Positions 25,034-36,135 of a stretch of 64,000 bases of DNA are shown here, piece by piece. The DNA is taken from assembly GCA_030512295.1 (NCBI GenBank), contig JAULSR010000001.1:6471001-6535000 (forward strand), given 5' to 3'. The first letter of the stretch is position 1; every line of letters begins with the position of its first letter. A program made the translations under genes and the position numbers. The notes under the pieces were generated by a model. The model was not told the origin of the DNA. It did no database searches and saw only the letters and a list, made by a program, of their open reading frames with translations. Origin of the DNA: Bombardia bombarda. Taxonomy: Eukaryota; Ascomycota; Sordariomycetes; Sordariales; Lasiosphaeriaceae.

Positions 25034-26591
25034 ATGTCTGCCCAGATCCCCATTGCCGTAAGCTGCCACCATCAGAGTTACAGATCGCCTCTCCCCCCGT
25101 CATACGACTAAGTGGTTACACCCTTTAGGTTCGAGATCGCGTCAGCGAAAGAGCTAAGAAGACGTTGGACATCGTCGCTAAGTTTGTCGAGGAGGAATGC
25201 ATCCCGTAAGCTCGGGCCTGTCTGAGCGCGATCAATGTCTAATTGCTGGCTAATTTCTGTTCCCACCCACAAGCGCCGATGCCATCTTCGAGGCGCAAGT
25301 AGGCGTTGGCGAGGCCAGATGGCAGAACCACCCATCCGTCATCGACGACCTCAAGATCCGTGCCCAGGCCCTGGGGCTCTGGAATATGTTCCTGCCCAAG
25401 GGCCACTACAAGGAGTCGCCCGGCTTCACCAACCTTGAGTATGGGCTCATGGCCGAATGGCTGGGCAAATCGAGGGTCGCCTCCGAGGCTGTCAACTGCG
25501 CCGCCCCCGACACAGGGAACATGGAAGTGCTGGCAAAGTACGGAAACGACGCGCAAAAGGCAGAGTGGCTGAAGCCATTGATGGACGGCAAGATTCGCTC
25601 TGCCTTTCTGATGACCGAGCCCCAGGTTGCCTCTTCTGATGCCAGAAACATTGAGCTGGAGATTACGCGGGATGGCAGTGACTACGTTCTCAACGGCCAG
25701 GTAAGCGGTTGACTGAATACCTCTTCACCGAATTGCCCTCAGGCTGACGACTATGAACTACAGAAATGGTGGTCGAGCGGTGCCGGCGATCCGCGCTGCA
25801 AGATCTACATCGTCATGGGAAAGAGCGATGCCAAGAACAAGGACCCGTACAAGCAGCAGTCAGTCATCCTGGTGCCCGCGGGCGCCAAGGGCATCACCAT
25901 CCATCGCATGCTTTCTGTCTACGGATACGATGATGCGCCCCACGGCCATGGCCATATCTCCTTCAACAACGTCCGCGTCCCGGCAACCAACCTGGTGCTT
26001 GGCGAGGGCCGCGGCTTCGAGATCATCCAAGGGCGACTGGGACCCGGCCGCATCCACCACGCAATGCGCACCATTGGCTGCTCAGAGCGCGCGCTGGAAT
26101 GGATGCTGATGCGCATCAACGACCCCAAGAAGACGCCGTTTGGCAAGCAGCTGCGCGAGCATGGCGTCATTCTCGAGTGGGTCGCCAAGTCGCGGCTCGA
26201 GATCGACGCGGCGCGCCTCGTCGTGCTGAATGCCGCCATCAAGATGGACGAGGAGGGCGCCAAGGGCGCGCTCAAGGAGATCGCCCAGGCCAAGGTCCTG
26301 GTGCCGCAGATGGCTCTGACCGTGATCGATCGCGCGGTGCAGTCGTTTGGAGGTGCGGGCGTCAGCCAGGACACCCCGCTGGCCAACATGTGGGCCCAGA
26401 TCCGGACCCTCAGACTGGCGGATGGCCCGGACGAGGTCCATCTGCAGCAGATGGGCAGGAACGAGAACCGCCGCGGCAAGGCGGTCACGGCCAAGATCAA
26501 CGCCCAAAAGGCAAAGACGGACGAGCTGCTGAAGAAGTACAATGTGTCTCTGACGCAGCTGGGCTCCAACATTCAGAAGTCTAGGATTTAA
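25034..26591 (+). CDS. Acyl-CoA dehydrogenase (ACAD10/11-like), possible peroxisomal signal
   Basis: FAD enzyme that would introduce the alpha-beta double bond in acyl-CoA during fatty-acid oxidation. Exons 25034-25057, 25129-25205, 25274-25700 and 25764-26591 give 451 residues. Seen: the middle beta-domain with FLMTEPQVASSDA and, after intron 3, KWWSSGAGDPRCK; the C-terminal helical domain with GRIHHAMRTIG, QSFGGAGVSQDTPLA and LADGPDEVHLQQMGR. These spellings match the ACAD10/ACAD11 group, but the N-terminal kinase-like domain of the animal proteins is absent. No mitochondrial presequence is evident; the protein ends SRI, which could act as a type 1 peroxisomal signal in fungi (inference). 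The first exon is only 24 nt, with the ATG at 25034 the only in-frame start. It is divergent from the deubiquitinase gene. Confidence 0.92.
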
Positions 26592-27396
26592 GATGGATAC
26601 TACGTCTAAAGTGCTTTTACAGGTTATTGGTTAAGTATACTTTCAGCGCGGCAAAAACGTAGCAAGCCATTTTGGGCCATGTTCATAAGTTATTATCGCT
26701 CTGCGTTCTTGATATTTCTGTGTTCTAATTTACAATTTCTCCCGTCTTGCATCCTTTCCTTATTGATCCCTCCTGTTCGCCCGGAAATGGTGTCCCCAGG
26801 GGCAAGCACAGCAAGCGGGGATAGTGGTGTGAAACCATGGGTTGTGGGTCTCAAGAGGACTAGCGGGATGGAGGGGTGGCGGTTGCCCGGCCATCGTTGC
26901 CCAAACCAGCACTGGCGTCAACAAATCTTTGCAAAAATGACTGCCCAGACAGGGGGTCCAGGCCCGTTTGACTGACAAGACTCATAACTCTTTTCCCTCA
27001 AGTGAGACTACTTATTAGCTACGAAGTGCTACTATACGGTAGCCCATAACAACCAGACAACGCACGTTGCCGCCTGCGCACCGAACGCTCAATCATTTTG
27101 TGGGGAAAACATTGGTCAACAACTTGCCTGCATTGATTCAACTTTTGCACACCACGACGACTTTACAACAAACTTGTCTCTGACCTGCCTGCCCGCCTGC
27201 TTTCTGCACACCACCACCACCACCACCACCACCACACTACCTGCTCGCTTCCCGCCCTTGCATTGCATCGCATCACATCACATCGCATTACGACCCTGTT
27301 GACCCGTGCAACCACTATAGCACGACAGTCATATCACTCAGACAAAATACCTGTCCATAAAAGAAAACATCACTCCCCGATCGACCGACCGCAGAC
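26592..27396. other. Intergenic region before the Spo12-like gene
   Basis: About 0.8 kb with the acyl-CoA dehydrogenase 3' end and the promoter and leader of the Spo12-like gene. A (CAC)n run covers about 27207-27236, followed by CATCGCATCACATC-like sequence. No open frame worth reporting. Confidence 0.6.
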
Positions 27397-27919
27397 ATGT
27401 CTTCCAACGTACTCGCCGCAAAGGACATCAACGCCTCTTTCGGTGCCACAACAGACAACAACACTACTGCCAACGCTACCGAGAAGGACGTTAAGAGCAT
27501 GGAGTACCACCGACAGGTCCTCCAATCCAAGATGGAGGAAGACGAGTACGTGCTGTCTTGCTACTATCTCCCCATCTACGCAACGCATACCAGACAAAAC
27601 AATACGAGCTGACCATTGTGACCACAAATAGGGGCAAGCAGTATGTCTCTCCGTCCGACACAATCATGAGCCCCTGCACCGCCAAGCTCAGTGCCTTCCG
27701 CAACAAGCAGGTTGGAAAGTATGTGCTGCCTACTTCTACTTTCGTTTTCCGCCTCGACATCTCAACGAAGTGGTATGTATGAATGGCTTGCTAACAAATG
27801 TTTTCTCAATTAACAGGGTCAAGCCAAAGTCGCTGTTCGCCCAGGCGTCGACTAAGAAACTCGAGGGCGACAACCTCTTTGGCAGCACCAAGTCCGCCAA
27901 CAGCACCGACTCCAACTAA
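27397..27919 (+). CDS. Small Spo12-like protein
   Basis: Three exons, 27397-27545, 27632-27718 and 27817-27919 (introns 86 and 98 nt with GTACGT and GTATGT donors), make 112 residues. The N-terminal half is polar and probably unstructured. The conserved part reads SPCTAKLSAFRNKQVGK then, across intron 2, VKPKSLFAQAS, which fits the Spo12 family pattern (SP..KL...R...KPKSLF). In yeasts Spo12 acts in mitotic exit through the FEAR network and in meiosis, and the SP site is a likely cyclin-dependent kinase target. The assignment rests on this short motif recognised from memory, so it is moderately sure. It is tandem with the dehydrogenase gene and convergent with the DRG1 gene. Confidence 0.72.
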
Positions 27920-28455
27920 GCCGTGGAAAAGGGCATGGCTGCCAACCTTCTTCCTGTTCTATTTGCTTACCTGAAAGGTGGAGGAGCTGCAGTACAACCG
28001 TCACATTGTACTACTATCTCTTCTTTCCCCGGGTCTGCGCTTTTTGTATTCGCATCATACTCTCAGGGGGCGAGATTAAGACTGGGTTTGGTCTATCGGG
28101 AAATATTGTTGAGCACTGGCGTTTTTGTCTTTTGTTTTTGTTTTATGACGGCAGGGTAAACTTGAATCCATTACCTACCTTACTTATATGTAAGGGAGAT
28201 TGGATGTCTGTCTTGCTGCAGGGCGGGAAAGGAGGAAGCAACATACACACATACATGTGCACAGGGCCTAACCAGAGGACCGGGTTATTAATGACTGATA
28301 TGATGAGAACCACAATTATAAAACTTCATTCATGAAACATCACTGTACTGCTCATGTGAAACCCGCGATCACTGTTGTTGTGTCTTCAAAATTGCGACAA
28401 AAAATGTCTGATGAAGAATTCATAGCAACCTCACAAAAACAAACACAAACCTAGT
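27920..28455. other. Convergent intergenic region, Spo12-like/DRG1
   Basis: About 0.5 kb between two stop codons, probably both 3' untranslated regions. Short frames (78 and 109 codons) on the plus strand carry no recognisable content. Confidence 0.6.
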
Positions 28456-29878
28456 CTAGGCTTTATACCCACTAACAATATACACGACATCCTCATCCGC
28501 CACCATATGGGACAGCCCCACCCTCTGGGGGATATGCCTCGCGCTGGCGCCCCACACGAGCGCGTACTTGAACGTCTCCTTGAGCGTCCTGTGGATCCGG
28601 TCGCAGACGTCCTCGATGGTGCTGTTGCTGCGCACGATGAGGGCCTCGTGGAAGGTCGGGTCGGTGCCCTTGCGCTTGGTGTAGATGCGGACCAGGTTGA
28701 GCTCCTTCCAGCAGCGCTCGACGACGTCAGGGATGCCGAGGTCGAGCTCGCAGCTCATGACGACCGTCTGGGGCTCGCGCGCGAGCTGGTCGAGGAAGTC
28801 GAGCGAGACGGCGTCGATCTTGTTGTAGACGTAGAGGCACTTGATGTACTTGCGGTGGTCCTTCATGATGACGTCGATGAAGTCGTCGACGGTGGCGTTC
28901 TCGTCGCGCACGAGCACCTCGCAGTTGAGCAGCTTGTAGTCGCGCAGGATGGACGCGATCATCTTCTCGTCGAGCGACCTGGGCGGCTGCGCAAAGTTGA
29001 TCTTGACGCCGCCGGCTTTTTTGACCTTGAGGTAGATGTTGCTGGAGGGGGTATGTGAGCTGAGGGTTTGATGCGATAGTCTCTTGATACTAGAAAAGAA
29101 CTTACGGCGGCTCTCTGTTCAACCGGATACCGACTGCCTCCAGCTCGGCCTCGAGAAGAGTCCTCTGTTCAGCCTTCTTTGTCGCGTCCAGGACCATGAG
29201 GATCAGATCGCTCGTCTTGGCGGCCGAGATGACCTGCCGCCCGCGACCCTTGCCCTCGGAGGCACCCTCGATAATACCTGGCAAATCGAGGAGCTGGATC
29301 TCTGCGCCGCCGTACTCGAGCACGCCGGGGATGGCGGTGAGTGTGGTGAAGGAGTAGGCGGCCACCTCCGACTTGGTCTTGGTCACCTTGGATAGGAAGG
29401 TCGACTTGCCGACCGAGGGGAAGCCGACTAGTGCTATTCGCGCGTCGCCGCTTTTCTGAACGTCGAAGCCGGGGCCGCCTGCGGAACCGGCGCCCGGGCC
29501 GGGCTCCAACAGTTGTGCGCGGAGTCGGGCGAGTTTCCTGGGAGCAGAGTTAGCGGACGGGATCGGGATGGATGGGTTGCGGAGACTCACTCACCCCTTC
29601 AAGAGGCCCAGATGATATTCTGAGGTGAAGAAGTTAGTGTGCTTCACTCAATGCTTTTTGGTGCTCTCATACCAGTTGCCTTGTTTTCTAAGATGATAAA
29701 TCTTGTTAGCGCATGTCATGATAGTGGTGGATAGAGGGCAACACACTCTGCGTCCTGGCCATCTCCGCCTCGATCCTGGTTATTTCCTCTCATCAGCCGC
29801 CCAAACCCAAACCATACTGGAAGCACATGGCGCTCGCCGCCTTTCTTACTCCTTGATCTTTTCTGTGATGTTCACCAT
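28456..29878 (-). CDS. rbg1: Developmentally regulated GTP-binding protein 1 (Rbg1/DRG1)
   Basis: Translation-associated GTPase that binds ribosomes with its partner Tma46/DFRP1 and relieves stalled elongation. Six exons: 29878-29850, 29775-29747, 29687-29673, 29619-29595, 29537-29106 and 29041-28456, total 1116 nt, 371 residues, close to the family length. The first four exons are 29, 29, 15 and 25 nt and together code the conserved start MVNITEKIKEIEAEMARTQ and KNKATEYHLGLLKG. Seen: G1 GFPSVGKST, SFTTLT, G3 DLPGIIEGA, G4 NKIDAVS, and a C-terminal TGS domain ending IVSGYKA. A Gly/Pro-rich patch before G1 (around 29460-29510) fits the loop of fungal members. The microexon reading is compelling because it rebuilds an almost invariant N-terminus. 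It shares a 499-bp divergent promoter region with cwc2. Confidence 0.97.
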
Positions 29879-30377
29879 CTTGACGGCCTTGACGAAGACC
29901 CCTGCCCGTCTTGGGTATTTTTCTTATATATTAGTGAGAAACCTCCGGCCACTTTAGGTTGCTGGGGAAAAAAATGGTGACGGAAAGGTTGCAGCTCAAA
30001 CTCCTAAGAATATCAAATCGGCCGTTTCTTTGCATCTACAGACACCTCGACAATCTAGCGACACCCCACGTTCTGCAGGCGGCAGAATCCGAGGGGCAGG
30101 CGGGCGGCGGGGCAGCTAGTGTGCGGAACCTGCCCCTCACCGCCTTTAAAGAACCCACTCCTTCAGCCACTTGGACCAGGATCCGCCGTGTAATGCACGT
30201 CGGCGAATCCAGAAGCTTGGAATTTTCCCCCGTGACATCCCATCCACTATCCAGCGCGTCTACCCGTCCGTGCTCACTATCCAATTCTATCAACCATCTT
30301 GTCGCTAGCCACATTGTATCTCCCGCCTACGCTTCAGAACCCGAGGCGCAATTTTATCACCGAAACCAAAAACGACC
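29879..30377. promoter_or_regulatory. Divergent promoter region, rbg1/cwc2
   Basis: 499 bp between the two start codons, facing outward, so both promoters and leaders must fit here. No TATA box or known factor site stands out. The 92-codon minus-strand frame inside is not supported. Confidence 0.6.
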
Positions 30378-31724
30378 ATGGCAGAGGTTGACACGATGCC
30401 CGAGGTCGCGGCTGTCGCACTTCCCGAGGAGACGCAACAAGCCGGCGCCCCTACGGCGACAAACAACGAGGTGGCACCGCCAGCGGAAAAGAAAGTCAAG
30501 AAGATCATACGGCGGAAGCTGAAGCCTGCCAGGCCACAGATCGATCCGGCGCTCACCAAGTCGGAGCGGCCAGAGCAGAGCGGCACGACGTGGAACATAT
30601 GGTACAACAAGTGGAGCGGAGGAGACCGCGAGGACAAGTACTTGTCGCAGACACACGCCAAGGGGAGATGCAACATTGCGCTCGACTCGGGCTATACCAA
30701 GGCCAACAAGATCCCCGGGAGCTACTTCTGTCTGTTTTTTGCGAGAGGAATCTGGTACGTCCTGTCCCTAGTAATCCCCTGTGACCTGACCGTTTTGAGC
30801 CATCGCCGCTAACTCTCATTCCCTGGTATCTAGCCCTAAAGGTCAGGACTGCGATTATCTCCACAGGTTGCCCACCATACACGACATCTTCAGCCCCAAC
30901 GTCGACTGCTTTGGGCGAGACAAGTTCTCCGACTACAGAGACGACATGGGCGGCGTAGGCTCCTTCACACGACAGAACCGCACGATATATGTCGGTAGGA
31001 TAAATGCCAGCGAAGACATTGAGGAGGTCGTCTCACGTCACTTTGCCGAATGGGGGCAGATAGAGAGAATCCGGTAAGCTTTTTGCCATTTCTATCTCGG
31101 GCCCTACATTATCCACAGCTTCTAACAACCAAACGCAGCGTACTCAACACCCGCGGTGTCGCGTTTATAACCTACTGCAACGAGGCCAACGCCAGTTTCG
31201 CGCGCGAGGCTATGGCGCACCAGAGCCTCGACCACGAGGAGATCCTTAACGTGCGCTGGGCAACGGCCGATCCCAACCCGATGGCGCAGAAGCGCGAGGC
31301 GCGCCGCATCGAGGATCAGGCCGTCGAGGCCATCCGCCGGGCGCTCCCAGACGAGTTTGTGGCTGAGATTGAGGACAAGGGCCTAGAAGCGCGCAAGCGG
31401 CGCAAGATTGAGAGCAGCTACGGGCTAGAGGGGTACGAGGCGCCGGACGAGGTGCATTTTGCGAGGGGAAAGAACGCGGTGAACCCGCGCGGCCGGGAGG
31501 GGTATGAGTTGGAACACCAGCAACAACTTATGCTTGAGGGCGAGGATGCTGGGGGCCAGTATTATGAGGGGGGAGAGCAGGCGCAGGTCGAGCCGGAGAA
31601 GGATGGCATTTTTTCGAGCACGACGCTGGCGGCGCTGCAGGCTGCCAGAGTGGCTGTTTCGTCGAAGCCTGTGCAGTCGGCTCCGTCTGGGCCATTGGTG
31701 GCGTATGACAGCGATAGTGATTAG
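30378..31724 (+). CDS. cwc2: Pre-mRNA splicing factor Cwc2
   Basis: Component of the Prp19-associated (NTC-related) complex that contacts U6 snRNA and the intron near the spliceosome catalytic core. Exons 30378-30754, 30834-31073 and 31139-31724 give 400 residues. Seen: a basic N-terminal segment, WNIWYNKWSG, the Torus-type region, a CCCH zinc finger C-x7-C-x5-C-x3-H (FCLFFARGIC then PKGQDCDYLH; its second Cys codon is split by intron 1), and an RRM with RTIYVGRI (RNP2) and RGVAFITYC (RNP1) split by intron 2. The C-terminal part is Glu-rich and ends in acidic DSDSD. Only 274 bp separate its stop from the ureF stop, so the two 3' untranslated regions may overlap. Confidence 0.95.
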
Positions 31725-31998
31725 GATGGGTGTTGAGCGATGGGGGATGAGATGAATTTTGTTTATACGGGGGCGGCGGCAGGGAAATCTGGGTTCAGTT
31801 TTTCGGAGTTTACACAGCTGTATGCCTAATGTATACCATACCATTATTTGATACCAAAAAGACAGAAGAATAGCGTTTCTGAGGGAAAGAATAACACACG
31901 ACCTCACAGATGCAATGCGGGGAGCCAGCCAGATAACACACAGAAACAAGAGAGACAGAGAGAGAGATGGGAGGTGAAGAGAGTGAAGAAAGAGAGTT

Positions 31999-33119
31999 TC
32001 AGCTGTTAAAAATCCTCGAGTACAACATCTCGTGCCTCCCAAACCACAAATCCATCACGGGCACGCTCTGGCCCGCCCTCTCCACCTCTGTCTCCCACTC
32101 GCGCGCCACCGCGCCCGCGATCAAGCCCTGCACCGCGTCCCCGCCAACGTGCGCTGCGCCTGGTACGGCCCGAACATGCCCGCCCTCACCGCCGCCGACA
32201 CGAGCGCCTTGACGTGGCCCAACATGAAGACGTATGCCGTCTGCGCCAGGCTCAGCCCGGCCAGGTTGCTGATGGCGCCAAACAAGGGCGCCAAGTGGGC
32301 CGACACCAGCGGGGGCTCTCCCCCGTATGCGACAACGGACGACGGGGATGACTTCAGCAGAGCCATAAACGGGCGGAGGGTGGCTTCTTCGGGTAGGGCG
32401 TCGGCGAAGGAGCGGTCCCAGATGGACAGCAGGGCGCGGCCCTGGGCGACGGAGGCGCGGCGGCCGACGGTGCAGATGATGGTGGCGTCGAGGGCGTCGT
32501 CGAGGGCGGCGAGGCGGGACGGGTCCCGGTGGGCGGCGAGGACGAAGGGCAGGGTGGTGGAGGCGTACGAGGAGACGGAGATAGGCAGGAAGGCGGAGAA
32601 GGAGGCGGCGTTTTTGAAAGAGGGGTGGTGGTGGGCGTCTGCTTTGCTGTGGGCGAGGTAGGATTCGAGACCGCTGCTGAAGGCGAAGGAGCCGAGTGGG
32701 AGGGCCGAGTCGGAGAGGAGGAAGAGGAAGTGGTTTGCGCGGGCGTTGGCGGAGGTGGTGAGATTTGGGGATGGTGAGACTGAGGAGGGTGTGTTAGTGG
32801 TCAAAGGAATTTGTAAGAATATGAGATGGACGGAATATGCACATTGGCTTTCGTCATAATTCGTGAAAATATAAATAAGAGGAAAAAAAAAAATTAAAGA
32901 CAGCTCACCTTCACTCAACCTCTGCCCTTCTTGCCTCACTTCATCGTATACGCCGGCTGCCGCCGCTGTAAGGCCCCGCAGTTTCGCCTTGGCTCTCGCC
33001 TGAGCCAGACGACGTTCGAGATCGGCAATCTCGCGCTCTATCTCCTCATCGCTTTTGTTATCATCACCATTGCCATTGGAACACGGTGGCTCCTCCGTTG
33101 GTATAGGATCCACTGTCAT
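31999..33119 (-). CDS. ureF: Urease accessory protein UreF with one-base frame break
   Basis: Helps UreD and UreG load nickel into apo-urease, so it supports growth on urea. Exon 1 is 33119-32909 and exon 2 runs from 32779 (intron 129 nt, GTGAGC...CTCAG, branch CACTAAC). Seen: an N-terminal coiled segment, then the UreF domain LLSDSALPLGSFAFSSGLES, a central AALDDALDA and GPYQAQ. In the given sequence the frame stops at 32121. Adding one base to the four-base C run at 32139-32142 (G on the coding strand) continues into a good UreF C-terminus (REWETEVERAGQSVPVMDLW, then GRHEMLYSRIF) ending at 31999, about 330 residues. I therefore extend the gene to 31999 and treat the break as a likely sequence error or a real mutation. 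No urease gene is in the window. Confidence 0.9.
32139..32142 (-). other. Frame break in ureF (C run on plus strand)
   Basis: The frame ahead of the run ends in an unrelated seven-residue tail and a stop at 32121, while the conserved UreF C-terminus is open in the next frame over to 31999. A single missing base in this homopolymer explains both. Confidence 0.85.
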
Positions 33120-33608
33120 CTCTCTGCGTTATACATGAATGTTGGCTGCGCTGCCGCCTATGGTCGGAATAAGGAATACTTACACATCCTCCCACATTGC
33201 GCATTCCTCCCCCAGACTGTTTGATAAGCGGGGCGGGCGGCTGAAAAGCCCCATCCAGCTGCTGCGCTTATCTATCGAATCGACTCTCCCACAGCACTTG
33301 GCCACATGCAGAAACAGCTTTACATAAAACTCCATCAAAGTGTTAAACACAACTACAACGATATTAATAATATAGCCCAGCAACCGAACAAGAAAATATA
33401 AAAACATGAAAATAAAAAATATAAACATTCATAGCTGCCGCAATGAAACGTAAACGCCATAACACCACCTCCCTTCCATGACCTGGTATAGGTACCATGC
33501 TCCAAACCCAATCCCAAACCCAACCCAAAACGAAACTTCCGTACAATAGTACCCCCTCAACCATCCATCCATTCTCCTTACCTTCCCTACCTATCCAAGC
33601 ACACTCAC
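33120..33608. other. Region between ureF start and cut12 end
   Basis: 489 bp holding the ureF promoter and the cut12 3' end. AT-rich around 33340-33430. No supportable gene. Confidence 0.6.
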
Positions 33609-36135
33609 CTAATAAGGCCGCAAATTCTCCTTATTCCGCTCCACCCCCCTCTGGTCGCGATGGTCGCGCTGCTGCTCCCTGACCCTCTGCTCCGCCTTGA
33701 TCCGCTCCGCCTTCTTCCTCTGCAGCCTCGCGATCGCCGCCGCCTTCCTGTCCGCAGGCAGCGCCGCCCGCGACGTGTTCATGCTCCACATGGTGCTATT
33801 ATCTCTCGTAGCAGTGACATTGCCAGCAGAAACTGCAGCTGCAGGCCCTCCCAGCCGGGCAAAGTTATCCTCTACCAGGTCAATATGGTGGTGGAGCGTG
33901 TCGTCGTTGCCGTTAAATAATTCGTCATCGTTGGTTCCGCGCGACGATGTGGGACGGGCAGGCGGTTTTCTTGTCGGTGGTTCCCGGGCAGCTTTTGGAA
34001 CAGACATCTCGTAGAGGCTCGCTCTGGACGCGGCGTGTCTCAGACTTGTTGTGCTAGTAGAGGTGCGTGGTGCACGCTCGGTGCCAGCTCGAGTTAGGGG
34101 TCTTGATGATGCTGCTGCATCTTCCAGAGACTGTCTCGCGTTTAGTTGCTGGTGGTGCCCCATAACCGATGTCGACCGGCGATTATCTTGCATGTTTGCA
34201 CGATCTCCAAGTACCGTAGAATGTCTTCTGCCGCGACCGCCACCTCCAGCACCCACCATATCCACCTCGATCCTGTCTCTCGGGCCCTGCGACGATAACT
34301 TATCTTCGCTGCGCTGGTGTCTTAATCCCTCCATACTCTGGCGCTGCTGTCTGGCCCGCGTAGAGGCAGAAGGCACAGGTGCGATCAGTCCTTTCTGGAC
34401 ACTGACTCTTCTGAGCTCGTTCAACTCATTCAGCAGCTGTGTGCTCTCCTCCTCGGCCGTCTCGAGAAACTTGAGCGCCGTCTCGCGATCCGATGGAGCT
34501 GTTTTGATGTTCTCGTTGCTCGTCTTGAGCTTCGCCTCCAGGTTCTTTACCCGAGTGGCCCAGCGCGACTCGACTCCTCCTTCGCTGTTACGTAGAGACC
34601 CTATCTCTTCTTGCAGCTCCGAGATCTTGTCGTTCTTTTTATGTAGGACCTGGTGCGCTTCCGTGTAGCGGGCCTTGGCATCGTCCTTTAGTTTCTCATA
34701 GTCGGCCCGCACGCTTTTCAGCTCGCTGTCCTTGATGGCGGCTTCGTTTCTAGACTCGGCCAGTTTCTTTTCCAGGTCTTGAACCTTTGATGAATTCTGC
34801 GATATGTCGCCAGAAAGCTTCCTGTTCTCGTCCACGAGCTTGTTGGCCCGCTGCTCGGCAAACCTGAGCTCTGACCTAAGCCGATCCCGCTCCTCGCGAA
34901 GCTTGTCCAGTTCCCTGACCTGTGATCTCGCGCGCCGGAGCTCCCGCTGTGTCTCGTAGAGCGTATTTTGCGTCCTCGGCGACGCAATCCTGCTGCGCTG
35001 GCGGGGCGCCTTGCCATCCGACTCGACATCATCCGGCTGAAGCAGGGCCTCCAGCTCGTCCACCTGGACCTTGTACTCGACCGCGAGGGCGGTCTGTTTC
35101 GTGAGCTCGTCCATCAGCTTCTTGTCGTAGGCGCCCCCGCTGTTCCTGGCGCTGAGGGAGACGTGGCGGCCCATCTCAGCGACCTTGCGCTCCATCTGGC
35201 GCACCTTCTCCTGCTCCTCCTTGAGTTTCTGGTTGAGGTCGATGGCCTCCGAGTCCTTCTTCTTCGCGTAGGACTTGGCGAGCTGCTTGTACTTGACAAG
35301 CTTCTCCATCTCAGCCTTTGCGTCGGCATGGTACTCCTCGAAATACGACTTCCAGTAGCGGCCCGAGCGCGAGTGCGGCTCGTTAAGATCGACTGTGATG
35401 TCGGGGTCGCGGTCCAACTCGTCGTCGTCGACTTCTTCCCAGGCGTCCTCTGTCTCTTTGGCTGCTGCTTGTGGCCCGGGAGTGGCTCCAGCCGAGGCAT
35501 TGATATCCGTCCCAGTTGCTGTTGTTGCCGCCGCTTTGGGCTTGTCTGTCCGCGAGTTCTCCAGAATCACAGTTAATCTTGTCTTTGGCGCCTTCTCCTC
35601 GCCTCCACGGCCTCCTACCCACGGGCTGGGAAGTTTGCCCGGGCATTCGTCCGGAAGCCCGCTGGTACTGGTCTCGGGCACCACTGCTCCTTCCTTGACG
35701 TCATGGCCGAACGAGACGCGTTTTCGGCGCGCCGTAGCGGTGCCGGGCGTCAGCAGGATGCCAGGAGGCTTGATGGGCGATTTCTCGGGCGGCAAGGATA
35801 CCACCGCATTGCCATTTTTCTTTCCTCCTGCTGCGGCAGCCTTCTTTTCGTTTTTGGCCGCCGTTGTCGCTCGAGCCAGTTCTGCTCGTTCGCTGGCATT
35901 GCGCGCAGCCGGGGTTCCAAAGAGAGTTGTCCTCAGCGCACGCAGGGCAAACACGGGGGCGGGCGTATCGGGGGCATCGATCAGGGTGTCATCTGAATAT
36001 TCTTTGTTAGTTGTGGGCCATGAGAAGATGTTGTTTGACTCCTTTTTGGTCTTTTGTCTCACCAGGTCCAGGCGCGTCGCGTGCAGCGCTGACAGTGCTG
36101 TTGCTATTGTTGCGCTTCAGCGCCCAGCTGAGCAT
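33609..36135 (-). CDS. cut12: Spindle pole body protein, Cut12-like
   Basis: Predicted structural or regulatory protein of the spindle pole body; in fission yeast Cut12 links the pole to Plo1 kinase and bipolar spindle formation. Exons 36135-36063 and 35992-33609 (intron 70 nt, GTGAGA, branch AACTAAC, TTCAG) give 818 residues. Seen: N-terminal MLSWALKRNN, then after the splice DDTLIDAPDTPAPVFALRAL, GTPAARN and the basic RRKRVSFGHDVKE patch, followed by the SGRYWKSYFEEYHADAKAEM region and long heptad-rich coiled coils (roughly residues 240-560), then a Ser/Arg-rich C-terminus ending ENLRPY. The SGRYWKSYFEEY region matches my memory of the Cut12 domain in filamentous fungi. The stop TAG is directly followed by GTGAGT, which looks like a splice donor. 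It is divergent from gcn2. Confidence 0.83.
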
